NCBI GenBank assembly: GCA_023231425.1
Contig: JALNVI010000002.1
Coordinates: 1-64,000 of the forward strand
Reading direction: 5' to 3'
DNA length: 64,000 nucleotides
Origin: Desulforhopalus sp.
Lineage (GTDB): Bacteria > Desulfobacterota > Desulfobulbia > Desulfobulbales > Desulfocapsaceae
Positions 1 to 8,485 of the stretch are shown piece after piece. The notes below the pieces were generated by a model. The model did not search any database and had not been told where the DNA came from. It saw nothing but the letters and a program-made list of their open reading frames with translations. The stretch's first letter is position 1; every line of letters begins with the position of its first letter. A program made the translations under genes and the position numbers.

Positions 1-474
1 AAAAACCAGCCCCTCCGGGACACTTGCAGGCAGTGCCGAAACCCCGAAATCCACCTCCCCGGCCATAACCTTCTCCACGGCACTGCCTGCATCTCCAGTC
101 TGCAGACGAATCCGCACCATCGGCGCAGCAGCGCGAAAAGCGGCCAGGGCATCGGGAAGCATGCTCAAGCTCGCTGTTACAGAGCAATAAATGGAGATCT
201 CTCCGTGGAGGACCGTCTCTTCACGTTCGAGTTCCTCCGTAAAACCGCTCCACAGCTCCAACTCAGAGCGGGCATAGCGGCGGAAGAGCTTACCGGCATC
301 GGTGAGCCGAACGGTGCGATTATCACGTTCAAACAGACGATGCCCCACGACCTCTTCGAGTCGTTGAATCTGTCTGCTCAAGGCAGAGGGACTGATATTG
401 CACACCCGGCTGGTTGCCCCGAAATGGAGGGCGTCGGCGAGTTGCAGAAAGATTCTCAAGGAAGCGTGATCCAT
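1..474 (-). CDS. ilvY: LysR-family regulator, IlvY-like (3' end outside window)
   Basis: Only the first 158 codons are present; the frame is open to the left edge of the window. IlvY-type proteins are about 300 residues, so roughly the second half is missing. The winged helix-turn-helix fills residues 1-60, with the recognition-helix stretch ISPSALSRQIQRLEE. The start of the inducer-binding domain follows at about residue 92, with CSVTAS and LQTGDAGSAVEKV, which closely resemble E. coli IlvY as I remember it. Enterobacterial IlvY activates ilvC in response to acetohydroxy acid substrates. Here the gene diverges from leuC-leuD, so control of branched-chain amino acid genes is likely, but the exact target is inferred. 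The ATG at 474 starts the family-like N-terminus MDHASLRIFLQLADALHFG. Confidence 0.85.
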   Translation of the reverse strand, partial: MDHASLRIFLQLADALHFGATSRVCNISPSALSRQIQRLEEVVGHRLFERDNRTVRLTDAGKLFRRYARSELELWSGFTEELEREETVLHGEISIYCSVTASLSMLPDALAAFRAAAPMVRIRLQTGDAGSAVEKVMAGEVDFGVSALPASVPEGLVF

Positions 475-949
475 AAAATTTACCAGGATGCCGGGAGGAC
501 ATTCCCCCTTCACGTTGCAGTTTATGCAATACAGTATTGCCGAAATAACGATTTACGCAACGCTTTTTTGCTAATAGTATAACGGGCGGTAATATTCCTT
601 TTTATGTAACTTCTCAAAAAACCCGTGGACAACAAAAAAACATTTAAGAATACCGAGTTAATCGTAATTAAAACGGGAAGGACGGGAAAAGCAAAAGACG
701 GGAAAACAGTTTTTTTTCACCGCGAAGAGACGCGAAGAGACGCGAAGGAAGGCAAAAGCATTTGAAAAAAAGATTTTTAAAATTAAACAAAGAATTGCTG
801 TTGTTATATCTTTGCTCTTCGCGTTCCTTCGCGTCCTTCGCGGTAAAATTCTTTGTCTTTTTCTATAACTTCTTGAGAAGTTACCTTTTTAACGATAAAA
901 AACAGAAAGCACCCACTTTCACCATTCAATCTCAGACAGGAGCAGTTCA
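475..949. other. ilvY-leuC intergenic region
   Basis: This 475 bp divergent spacer must hold the ilvY and leuC promoters, but most of it (606-884) is an R2 repeat. The 130 bp next to ilvY is AT-rich and is the likeliest place for a LysR operator. I could not pick a convincing T-N11-A site with confidence. The short open frames inside the repeat are not coding. Confidence 0.5.
606..884. repeat. R2 repeat copy 1 (inverted ends GTAACTTCTCAA)
   Basis: The element begins GTAACTTCTCAA at 606 and ends with the reverse complement TTGAGAAGTTAC at 884. Inside are two opposed arms: CACCGCGAAGAGACGCGAAG with further CGCGAAG units at 719-750, and TTCGCGTCCTTCGCGGTAAA at about 826-845, around an AT-rich centre. 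Related sequence recurs near 11978, 13830, 39448, 46433 and 51060. No protein is encoded, so it looks like a non-autonomous, MITE-like element. Confidence 0.7.
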
Positions 950-2230
950 ATGGGAAAAACCATAGCAGAAAAGATTTTCGATGCACATCTGCGGGAGCAG
1001 GTTTCCGCAGAAAACATGGTGCTCGACCTCGATGTGATTTTGTGTCACGAGATCACAACCCCCATCGCCATCATGGACCTGGTGGAAAAAGGCATGGACA
1101 AGGTTTTTGATCCAACGAAGATCAAGGCCGTCATCGACCATGTCACCCCCGCCAAGGACTCCAAAACCGCCATGCAGGGCAAAATTATGCGTGAATGGGC
1201 AAGACGGCATAAAATCAAAGACTTTTTTGATATTGGCGCCAATGGCGTCTGCCACGCACTCTTCCCCGAAAAAGGTTTTATCCGTCCCGGTTACACCGTC
1301 ATTATGGGCGATTCCCATACCTGCACCCACGGGGCCTTCGGTGCCTTCGCCGCCGGTATTGGCACCACGGACCTCGAAGTTGGGATTTACAAGGGTGTCT
1401 GTTCCTTCCGCGCCCCGAAAACCATAAAAATCGAGGTTGAAGGCGAACTTGGCAGGCGGGTTGCCGCAAAGGACGTCATCCTCAGTATCATTAAACAGCT
1501 CACCGTTAACGGTGCCACCGACCGGGTGATTGAGTTCAGCGGCCCCACCGTCGACAAGATGAACATGGCCGAGCGCATGACCCTCTGCAACATGGCAGTT
1601 GAAGCAGGCGGAACCTGTGGTATCTGTCAGCCGGACCGCACCACTGCAGAATACCTCTGGCCCTTCATCCAGGGTGACTATGCAACCATCGATGCCGCCG
1701 TTGAAGATTTCAAACGCTGGTGCAGCGATGCCGACGCGGAATACGCGAAGGTCATCAAAATTAACGTTGCTGACCTTACCCCGATGGTCACCCATGGCTA
1801 CAAACCGGATCAGGTGAAAACCGTTACTGAGATGGCAGGAACAAAAGTTGATCAGATCTATATAGGCTCCTGCACCAACGGCCGTATCGAAGACCTCCGC
1901 GCCGCCGCCGAAATTCTGAAGGGAAAAAAGATTGCCGAGGGCGTTCGCGCCATCGTCACCCCTGCAACCCCGCTCACCTATTCCATGGCACTGAAAGAAG
2001 GCCTTATTGCCATTTTCATGGACGCTGGCTTCTGCGTCCTTAATCCCACCTGTGGTGCCTGTCTCGGCATGAGTGCCGGCGTGCTGGCTGAGGATGAGGT
2101 GTGTGCTTCCACCACCAACCGCAACTTCAACGGGCGCATGGGTAAAGGTGGCATGGTTCACCTGATGAGCCCGTGGACAGCGGCTGCCACGGCCGTGAAA
2201 GGCGTTATAACCGATCCCCGCGAAATCTAA
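950..2230 (+). CDS. leuC: 3-isopropylmalate dehydratase, large subunit
   Basis: A 426-residue aconitase-superfamily protein. It isomerises 2-isopropylmalate to 3-isopropylmalate in cytoplasmic leucine synthesis, together with LeuD. The [4Fe-4S] ligands are visible as Cys308 (in YIGSCTNGR), Cys368 and Cys371 (in NPTCGACLG). GDSHTCTHGAFG near residue 122 is the family substrate/cluster motif. The length of about 420 and separate short LeuD fit the methanogen/Thermotoga-type (LeuC2) branch, which also contains homoaconitases; linkage to an IlvY-like regulator favours the leucine role. The ATG has an AGGAG site 7 bp upstream. leuD follows after 12 bp, so the two are co-transcribed. Confidence 0.95.
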   Translation: MGKTIAEKIFDAHLREQVSAENMVLDLDVILCHEITTPIAIMDLVEKGMDKVFDPTKIKAVIDHVTPAKDSKTAMQGKIMREWARRHKIKDFFDIGANGVCHALFPEKGFIRPGYTVIMGDSHTCTHGAFGAFAAGIGTTDLEVGIYKGVCSFRAPKTIKIEVEGELGRRVAAKDVILSIIKQLTVNGATDRVIEFSGPTVDKMNMAERMTLCNMAVEAGGTCGICQPDRTTAEYLWPFIQGDYATIDAAVEDFKRWCSDADAEYAKVIKINVADLTPMVTHGYKPDQVKTVTEMAGTKVDQIYIGSCTNGRIEDLRAAAEILKGKKIAEGVRAIVTPATPLTYSMALKEGLIAIFMDAGFCVLNPTCGACLGMSAGVLAEDEVCASTTNRNFNGRMGKGGMVHLMSPWTAAATAVKGVITDPREI

Positions 2231-2242
2231 GAGAGGAATACC

Positions 2243-2770
2243 ATGAGACAATTCGGCGGTCCGGCCATTCTGCTGGACAGAAACGATATCAATACCGACG
2301 AAATCATCCCCGCGAAATACCTCACGGAGATAACCAAAATTGCACTGCGCCCCCATCTTCTCGAAGATTTGCTGGTCGACGGCAAGGCCTTTGATCATGA
2401 AAGTGAGGCAATGAAGAAGGCGAAGGTTGTGGTAGCCCGGGAAAACTTCGGCTGCGGCAGTTCCCGTGAACATGCTGTATGGGCCTTTGAAGTGAATGAC
2501 AAAGACGTTATTGTCGCCTCAAGCTTTGCCAGAATCTTCCGCCAGAACATGTTCAACTGCGGCATCCTCGCCGTAGAGCTGAAGCCTGAAGAGATTGATC
2601 AACTCTTTGCCATGAAAGGTGATATGACCATCTCCATTAACCTTGAAAAAAACCTGCTTCTGGCCGAAACAGCGGGTGAGAAAAAAGAATTTTCCTTTGA
2701 AATGAACAGCTTTGACCGTGAGCTCGTAGGGGCTGGCGGCTGGCTGGCCTATGCGGACAGCAAGTATTAA
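2243..2770 (+). CDS. leuD: 3-isopropylmalate dehydratase, small subunit
   Basis: A 175-residue swivel-domain subunit that pairs with the LeuC just upstream. The N-terminal block DRNDINTDEIIPAKYL and the ENFGCGSSREHAVWAF motif (about residues 68-83) are characteristic. The loop known in methanogen small subunits to set isopropylmalate versus homoaconitate specificity here reads YLTE; I cannot assign specificity from it alone. An AGAGGAATACC ribosome site precedes the ATG. The gene ends 43 bp before a strong hairpin terminator. Confidence 0.95.
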   Translation: MRQFGGPAILLDRNDINTDEIIPAKYLTEITKIALRPHLLEDLLVDGKAFDHESEAMKKAKVVVARENFGCGSSREHAVWAFEVNDKDVIVASSFARIFRQNMFNCGILAVELKPEEIDQLFAMKGDMTISINLEKNLLLAETAGEKKEFSFEMNSFDRELVGAGGWLAYADSKY

Positions 2771-2813
2771 GGTTTTTGAAGCAAGCCACAAAACTTCGTT
2801 TCACCATTGAGCG

Positions 2814-2861
2814 GAACCCAAAAGGGCCGGGGAGCAAATGCTCTCCGGCCCTTTTGGGTTC
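2814..2861 (+). terminator. Long hairpin after leuCD, probably bidirectional
   Basis: A 22 bp stem with one mismatch: the left arm starts GAACCCAAAAGGGCCGG, the right arm ends CCGGCCCTTTTGGGTTC, and the loop is AAAT. A/T tracts flanking the GC core suit termination in either direction. Confidence 0.8.
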
Positions 2862-3035
2862 AGGGCACCGTGAAACAGCTTGTATTTTGTTCACATTCGA
2901 GGCACAGGTGGGAATTTATCGCAGCCATAACTTTGATATCGGAGTCCAGCACTTACCTCGACATCTCGTTCCTCGCTTTGTCGGAGGATAAATCTTTGAC
3001 TGAAACAAAGAAGATGGACGATTCTTCGATGTTTC
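2862..3035 (+). repeat. R1 repeat copy a
   Basis: R1 in forward orientation, from CACCGTGAAACAGCTTGTAT through ATAACTTTGATATCGGAGTC and TTTGTCGGAGGATAAA to GAAGATGGACGATTCTTCGA. It fills most of the space between leuD and the convergent dnaJ-like gene. Confidence 0.75.
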
Positions 3036-3053
3036 TTCAGCTGCAGGAACCTG

Positions 3054-3986
3054 TCAAAGACCAGCCTCACGCAAAGTCTCAATCAATGCCACCTGCTCTT
3101 CCGTCAACTCCTTTGGCACTGCCACAGAGAGTTTGACAATAAGATCTCCCCGCGGTCCCTGCGGTCCCGAGGGAAGGCCATAATGAGGAATACGCAGTTT
3201 GTTGTCGCCCACCGTTCCAGGCTTGATGGTAATACTAAACTTCTTACCCTCAAGGCTCTCCACTTCCACCTTGTTGCCAAGACAGGCGTCAGAGTAAGAG
3301 ACCTCTTTTTCTACTACGAGGTCATCATTTTTACGGGTAAACCTGTCACAGGGAACCACCTCCACTTTGAGAAAGAGATCCCCGGGCGCACCACCATTGG
3401 GTGAGGCATGCCCCTTCCCCGCAAGACGCAATTTTTTTCCCTCTTCGATTCCTTTGGGGATCTTCACCGAGACATTATGAGGGGCCCCGTGTTTGCTCAG
3501 GGATATGGTTTTCTCTGCCCCGTTGAGCACTTCGTCAAGGGTAACACTGATCTGGCAGTTCATATCGTGGCCTTTCTGCGGAGCCGGACGATTGCTGAAA
3601 CCACCACCGCCCTGGTTAAAGAAAGAGCCAAAACCACCGCCGCCCGCTCCCCCGCCTCTACTGGAAAAGTGTACGTTCTGCCGTCCTCCTCCGCCACCGA
3701 AACCAAACTGTTTGAGAATATCATCCATATTGGCACCGCGAAAGATATCCTCCTGCGAGTATCGCCGGTGGAAATCCTCCGAACCATAGGTGTCATACTG
3801 CTGCTTCTTCTCCCCATCGGAGAGTACCGCATAGGCAGCGGAAATCTCTTTAAACTTCTCCTCTGCAGCTTTGTCACCACTGGTCTTGTCCGGGTGGTAC
3901 TTCATAGCAAGTTTGCGATAGGCCTTTTTTATCTCAGCTGCGGAGGCACTTTTCTCGACACCAAGCACCTTGTAATAGTCTTCCAT
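3054..3986 (-). CDS. cbpA: DnaJ-type co-chaperone without zinc finger (CbpA-like)
   Basis: A 310-residue type II J-protein that would stimulate the DnaK ATPase and hand over clients. The J domain is residues 1-70 with the HPD triad (YHPDK) at about 31-33. A long Gly/Phe-rich linker follows (about 93-135, containing GGGGG and [13 protein letters not shown]). Two C-terminal beta-sandwich domains run from about 140 to 300. No CxxCxGxG repeats are present, so this is not canonical DnaJ. It matches CbpA/DnaJ2 in length. The start has AGAGAGAT upstream. It stands alone; neither DnaK nor CbpM is nearby. Confidence 0.9.
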   Translation of the reverse strand: MEDYYKVLGVEKSASAAEIKKAYRKLAMKYHPDKTSGDKAAEEKFKEISAAYAVLSDGEKKQQYDTYGSEDFHRRYSQEDIFRGANMDDILKQFGFGGGGGRQNVHFSSRGGGAGGGGFGSFFNQGGGGFSNRPAPQKGHDMNCQISVTLDEVLNGAEKTISLSKHGAPHNVSVKIPKGIEEGKKLRLAGKGHASPNGGAPGDLFLKVEVVPCDRFTRKNDDLVVEKEVSYSDACLGNKVEVESLEGKKFSITIKPGTVGDNKLRIPHYGLPSGPQGPRGDLIVKLSVAVPKELTEEQVALIETLREAGL

Positions 3987-4149
3987 GAATATCTCTCTGT
4001 AGATTCTCCAAAAACAAAAACAGTAATGTGCCGAAGAAAATAGGAATTATGCGCGGCGCCGTCAACGGAAGGATAGAAAAAGGACTGATATCTTTCTCTT
4101 TTTGGAGAAATCTTGCCTGAAAGACAGGGGCGACGGAGAGGAACCTTAA

Positions 4150-4183
4150 AATAAAAAAGCCGCTCTCCGATCTGGAGAGCGGC
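4150..4183 (-). terminator. Rho-independent terminator of ssb
   Basis: Read on the minus strand, GCCGCTCTCC, a short loop and GGAGAGCGGC are followed by a T-run. It lies 26 bp after the ssb stop. Confidence 0.85.
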
Positions 4184-4209
4184 GAATGTAAAACTGTCAG
4201 GAAAACGGA

Positions 4210-4716
4210 TTAAAACGGCACATCGTCACCGGTTCCGCTGTCACCAGAATCTCCGCCGAAACCGCCGCTGCCAAAGCCGCCACTGCCGCCGAAGCCGCCC
4301 TTATCACCACCAGAACCACCTTCAAAGGGACTCTGGGATGCAGACGAATCATTGAAGCCGCCACCTTTATCACCAGCACCGCCGTTGTTTCGCGGTGTCA
4401 GGTTCTGCAGATTTTCTGAAATTATCTCGGTGGTGTAGCGGTCATTACCGTTTTTGTCCTGCCACTTCCGGGTCTGCAGGCGCCCTTCGACGTATATTTT
4501 GGACCCTTTCGAGAGGTAATTACTGCAGAACTCTGCGGTTTTCGCCCATGCAACCACACTGTGCCATTCGGTCTCTTCGATATATTGGCCTGATGCCTGA
4601 TCTTTTCTGCGACGACTGGTGGCAAGCCGCAGGGAAGCCACCGCAGTACCGGAATTGGTATAGCGCAATTCAGGATTTGCCCCAAGATTACCAATAAGAA
4701 TTACTTTGTTGACCAT
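4210..4716 (-). CDS. ssb: Single-stranded DNA-binding protein
   Basis: A 168-residue SSB. The OB-fold (1-110) opens MVNKVILIGNLGANPELRYT and contains TEWHSVVAWAKTAE and YVEGRLQTRKWQDKNG. A Gly-rich linker (about 113-160) leads to the acidic tip DDVPF, which in other bacteria recruits partner proteins such as PriA and RecQ. The GAGTGAGAAC sequence before the ATG supports the start. It is a single gene with its own terminator. Confidence 0.96.
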   Translation of the reverse strand: MVNKVILIGNLGANPELRYTNSGTAVASLRLATSRRRKDQASGQYIEETEWHSVVAWAKTAEFCSNYLSKGSKIYVEGRLQTRKWQDKNGNDRYTTEIISENLQNLTPRNNGGAGDKGGGFNDSSASQSPFEGGSGGDKGGFGGSGGFGSGGFGGDSGDSGTGDDVPF

Positions 4717-4788
4717 GTTCTCACTCCTGTAAAGAATTAACCCGGAAATCCGGTTTGGAATTAAAAGGAGTAGAGTAATAAATTCTAC

Positions 4789-5898
4789 TCAACCCTGCAC
4801 TGAAATATCCAGCATTTTTCGCAAACCACCACGCTCGTCCGGTGCGAAGCCCATGACTTCACGCCATATTTCATCACTCTCCATGCAGAAGTAAATGCAT
4901 GTGCGCTCCGCAGCTCTCTCTTTGAGCAGACCATAGATATGCTGGTAGAGACGCACCCGTTTTGGACGAAAATAGCGGCTCTTGTTATCCAGTCCGTTGA
5001 TAAACTCGTTGTAGTAAATTTTCGAGTTGGGAAACCGATGAATGCCGATCTCTTTCAGTTTCGGTATATAACGCAGAGCGCCAAGAGAGATCCAGACAAT
5101 GGACTCGGCGGGGACAACGCTGTAGAGGCGTCGAATGGTCTCGGCATATCCCTCCTCCCAGCCTTCATGTTCGATGATGGGATCGAAGTGAAAGGCGAGA
5201 TGATAGCCGAGGGAGGCACACCGGGCTGCCGCTTCAAGGCGCTCATCAAGAGTCGCGGAGCGGATCTCCTCAGTCTCCATGATCAGCGGACTGTTCAGCG
5301 ACCAGGCGACCACCGTGCGTCCGCCGTGGTCGAGATCAATCAGGTTGTCGATTACCGCACTTTTGGTCTTCAGTTCCAGCACGGCGTTGTCGCAATCCCG
5401 GAAGAAAGGGACCAATTTACGACTGAGGCCGGTGAAACGGTCGAGGGCCAGGGAGTCAGTGAACTCCCCGGTCCCGATACGGAAAAACTGTGCGGGGTTA
5501 TTGCCCAGCCCTTCCCGCAATTCGTCAAACATCTTCTCTACGTTAACGAAATGGAGAATCCACGGTGTGTTGAGATAAGCCTGAAGGATGCAGTAGACAC
5601 AGTCCATGGGACAGCCGGCACCGCAGCCCAGCACCTGATATTTGCAGCACTGATACTCCCGGGTACCAGGACAGGGCTTAAAAAACTGCCCGCGGTTGGC
5701 AGTGAGAAAAAGCTGCCGCTTCCCGGCGGTAAGGTTACGCACATACTCCGCATCGAGATCATTGGGCTTGCCCCGCGCCGGCACCATGTGCACCGGCAGG
5801 CCAGCCCGCTCTATTATTTCCTTTGTATATGGCAGATCAGCCACTGACTCCTCGACAAAAATTTCCTGCACATATTTTGATGGATCTTTCCAGGTCAT
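4789..5898 (-). CDS. Radical SAM protein of the spore photoproduct lyase (SplB) family
   Basis: 369 residues from the ATG at 5898, which is preceded by AGGAAAGGAG and overlaps the stop of the upstream GT2 gene as ATGA. The radical SAM cluster ligands are Cys96, Cys100 and Cys103 in GCPMDCVYC, with Cx3Cx2C spacing. Flanking GCGAG and further homology to SplB place it in that family. True SP lyases carry a conserved cysteine H-atom donor (Cys141 in Bacillus) about 40 residues later. Here the region reads RIGTGEFTDS and has no cysteine. So the SplB fold is clear, but repair of spore photoproduct is doubtful, especially if the host does not sporulate. Longer starts up to 5958 lack a ribosome site. 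Confidence 0.75.
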   Translation of the reverse strand: MTWKDPSKYVQEIFVEESVADLPYTKEIIERAGLPVHMVPARGKPNDLDAEYVRNLTAGKRQLFLTANRGQFFKPCPGTREYQCCKYQVLGCGAGCPMDCVYCILQAYLNTPWILHFVNVEKMFDELREGLGNNPAQFFRIGTGEFTDSLALDRFTGLSRKLVPFFRDCDNAVLELKTKSAVIDNLIDLDHGGRTVVAWSLNSPLIMETEEIRSATLDERLEAAARCASLGYHLAFHFDPIIEHEGWEEGYAETIRRLYSVVPAESIVWISLGALRYIPKLKEIGIHRFPNSKIYYNEFINGLDNKSRYFRPKRVRLYQHIYGLLKERAAERTCIYFCMESDEIWREVMGFAPDERGGLRKMLDISVQG

Positions 5899-6773
5899 GA
5901 TTCTCCTTTCCTGCAATTGTAAGACAGTGCGGCCAGTTCGGCCTTGAACCCGACACACTCAACAAACAGTGCCGCCCCCTCCTCTTCCCGGCCGTGTTTG
6001 CAACACCCGCCCGCATAAATTGTAATTTTTCGTATTAATTCCGCAAGGGCGAGACAACGCCTCGGAGGCTCCATTGTGCCAGCAAGCAGTTTCCGCAGAC
6101 TTTTGATCCGCAGTGCATCCATCCCCACCTGATACTGAAACGAGACCTGATCCTCACGGCCACCCTCTTTAACAGTCAATGCCTCATCCACCAGCAAAAA
6201 CGGGTAATGCAGTGCTATGCGCAGCCACAGGTCATAATCCTCACAGCAGCGCAGGCTTTCGTCAAAAAGACCAACCTCGGTAAACAGATCCCGTCGCACC
6301 ATCAATGTGGACATGCTCACCGCACACACCTGCAGACAGTGAGCAAAGATATCACCATGACGCGGGATGTGGATCTTTTTCTGATTAAGGTGTTCCCCCA
6401 GCCGCAACCATCGTTCCCTGGTGTGGGAGATGAGAAAATCGCTTGCGCTGAGGGCGGCATACTGTTTCTCAAGCTTGCGTTTTTGCCAGTGGTCGTCTGA
6501 ATCGAGAAAGGCGATATATTTTTCCGTCGCCGCTGCGATCCCCGCGTTACGTGCCGCAGACGGACCTTGATGGGCAGTGGTGAGGAGGCGGAGACGCGGC
6601 TCTTTCACCGAAATTCCGGCAAGCATTTCAGCCGTCCCGTCCTCAGAGCCGTCGTCCACGACAACCAGTTCGGCACAGGACCAGCTCTGGCGAAACACCG
6701 AATCCATCGCCCTTTTCAGCATAATTCTGCGATTGTATGTGGGGATAATGACGGTTACCGGAAGAAAATTCAT
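5895..6773 (-). CDS. Family 2 glycosyltransferase
   Basis: 292 residues. The GT-A fold starts VTVIIPTYNRR. The nucleotide-binding VVDDGSEDGT lies near residue 38, and the DxD-type AFLDSDDHW near 90. ESLRCCEDYDLWLRIA near 170 is the usual ED acceptor/catalytic motif. It transfers a sugar from a nucleotide donor, presumably to a cell-surface glycan; donor and acceptor cannot be read from sequence. The C-terminal 60 residues are Cys- and Arg-rich and unassigned. The stop overlaps the downstream radical SAM gene start by 4 bp, so the two are translationally coupled. No strong ribosome site precedes the ATG. Confidence 0.85.
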   Translation of the reverse strand: MNFLPVTVIIPTYNRRIMLKRAMDSVFRQSWSCAELVVVDDGSEDGTAEMLAGISVKEPRLRLLTTAHQGPSAARNAGIAAATEKYIAFLDSDDHWQKRKLEKQYAALSASDFLISHTRERWLRLGEHLNQKKIHIPRHGDIFAHCLQVCAVSMSTLMVRRDLFTEVGLFDESLRCCEDYDLWLRIALHYPFLLVDEALTVKEGGREDQVSFQYQVGMDALRIKSLRKLLAGTMEPPRRCLALAELIRKITIYAGGCCKHGREEEGAALFVECVGFKAELAALSYNCRKGES

Positions 6774-6905
6774 TGTGGAATTACCTGGAATTGGCAGGGG
6801 TACTGCGTTATATTGTTTTTTCTTATTATACTAACATTTTTTCTTCCATAAAGATTTTCAGAGAACCTTCACGGTTTTCTCGATACTTTCGTTTCACACT
6901 TTGGG

Positions 6906-8411
6906 ATGACCACAGAAATTCTCATCAACGCCGCAGACTACGAGGTACGTCTTGCCCTTGTAGAAGACGGCAACCTCGCCGAATTCCACATGCAGCGCCC
7001 TACAGAGCGCGGGATTATGGGCAATGTCTACAAGGGCCGCGTCGTGCGGGTACTCCCCGGCATGCAGGCCTCTTTTGTCGATATAGGCATTGAACGTACT
7101 GGCTTTCTCTATGTGGATGATGTCTGTCTTGCCTCTCGCTCCGGCGAATTCGCCCCCTGCGTCACCGACTGTGCCAGCACCCACGTGCGCGAACAGTCTC
7201 TGCGCATAGAGGATCTGCTCACCCAGGGCCAGGAGATTCTTGTGCAGGTGAGCAAGGACCCCATCGGTACCAAGGGAGCCCGTCTTACCTGTCATGTCAG
7301 CCTGCCCTGCCGCAGTCTGGTATTCCTGCCGCAAACCGACCACATCGGTGTCTCACGCAAGATCGAGGATGAGGCTGTGCGGGAAGAAATCAAGAACAAG
7401 ATTGAGGCTATCCGCCCTGCAGGAAACGGCTTTATTGCCCGTACTCTTGCAGAGTTCGCCTCCAATGAAGAACTTGAGGCCGACATGGAATACCTGCTGC
7501 TCTCCTGGCAGGAGATACTCGACAAAGCCCACAAGCAAACCGCACCCTCGCTGCTCCACAAAGATATCGATATTACTCTCCGTTCCGTTCGCGACTATTT
7601 TACCAACGGCGTAGACAGACTGATCATTGATGACCGCAAGACATGGCTGGCACTGCTTGAACATGTGGAGACTTTTGCTCCCAAACTACGCGACCGCATC
7701 CAGCTCTACACCGATTCAGTGCCTCTGTTTGAAGCACACAATATTGAGGTGGAGATATCCCGGGCCATTGATAAAAAGGTATGGCTGCGTTCCGGCGGAT
7801 ATATCATCATTGAATCGACCGAAGCGTTGACCGTTATCGACGTTAACACCGGCAGGTTTGTTGGCAAAAATGACTTCAACGATACTATTTTGAGAACCAA
7901 TCTGGAGGCCGCGACTGAAATCGCCTGGCAACTCCGACTCCGCAATATCGGTGGTATTGTCATCATCGATTTTATTGACATGGAGAGTGCGGAGCACCGT
8001 GAGGCACTCTTCACCGCCTTCCAGGATGCGGTGAAGAACGACAAGAGCAAAATCAACATCCTCAAGCTCTCGGAGTTCGGCCTTGTACAGATGACCCGCA
8101 AACGGAGCAGTGAAAACCTTCACCAGCTCATGTGCGAACCCTGTCAGTACTGTAATGGCGAAGGAATGCTGAAGTCACGGCGAACCATCTGCTACGAAAT
8201 TTTTCGTCAGCTCAAACGCGAGAGCGAAAATCATGGAGAAAAGCAGGTAGAGCTGCGGGTTCACCCCGATATTGCAAAACTGCTTTTTAAAAATGAAGCA
8301 AAAAATCTTGCGGGAGTGGAACAACAAATAAACCGAAGGATTGAGGTTATTCCAACGGACGAGCTACATCTTGAAAACTACACTCTCAACTGGTCGGAGC
8401 CCTCGACCTGA
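6906..8411 (+). CDS. rng: Ribonuclease G
   Basis: 501 residues, close to the E. coli RNase G length, so the long C-terminal scaffold of RNase E is absent. An S1 RNA-binding domain occupies about 37-120 (GIMGNVYKGRVVRVLPGMQ). The catalytic metal-binding aspartates are visible at Asp312 (TVIDVNTGRF) and Asp355 (IVIIDFIDM), with the 43-residue spacing known from RNase E. The zinc-link region near 413 reads CEPCQYCNGEG. It makes single-strand endonuclease cuts in rRNA precursors and mRNA. It is divergent from the GT2 gene over a 130 bp spacer. Confidence 0.95.
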   Translation: MTTEILINAADYEVRLALVEDGNLAEFHMQRPTERGIMGNVYKGRVVRVLPGMQASFVDIGIERTGFLYVDDVCLASRSGEFAPCVTDCASTHVREQSLRIEDLLTQGQEILVQVSKDPIGTKGARLTCHVSLPCRSLVFLPQTDHIGVSRKIEDEAVREEIKNKIEAIRPAGNGFIARTLAEFASNEELEADMEYLLLSWQEILDKAHKQTAPSLLHKDIDITLRSVRDYFTNGVDRLIIDDRKTWLALLEHVETFAPKLRDRIQLYTDSVPLFEAHNIEVEISRAIDKKVWLRSGGYIIIESTEALTVIDVNTGRFVGKNDFNDTILRTNLEAATEIAWQLRLRNIGGIVIIDFIDMESAEHREALFTAFQDAVKNDKSKINILKLSEFGLVQMTRKRSSENLHQLMCEPCQYCNGEGMLKSRRTICYEIFRQLKRESENHGEKQVELRVHPDIAKLLFKNEAKNLAGVEQQINRRIEVIPTDELHLENYTLNWSEPST

Positions 8412-8485
8412 TCTCAGGGAATTCTGGCAGAGCGACGAAATCGCCCTGCCAAAACTGCCCGCAAATTTTTAACGACTCTGGAATT

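Noticed and set aside
762..986. Short open frames inside the ilvY-leuC gap
   Set aside because: They translate an R2 repeat and differ between repeat copies.
947..2473. Long antisense open frame (508 codons) over leuC-leuD
   Set aside because: It mirrors the third-position bias of leuC, spans two genes and has no recognisable motif; leuC and leuD have full family signatures.
2776..3136. Open frames between leuD and the dnaJ-like gene
   Set aside because: They lie across the terminator and an R1 repeat and then run into antisense dnaJ sequence.
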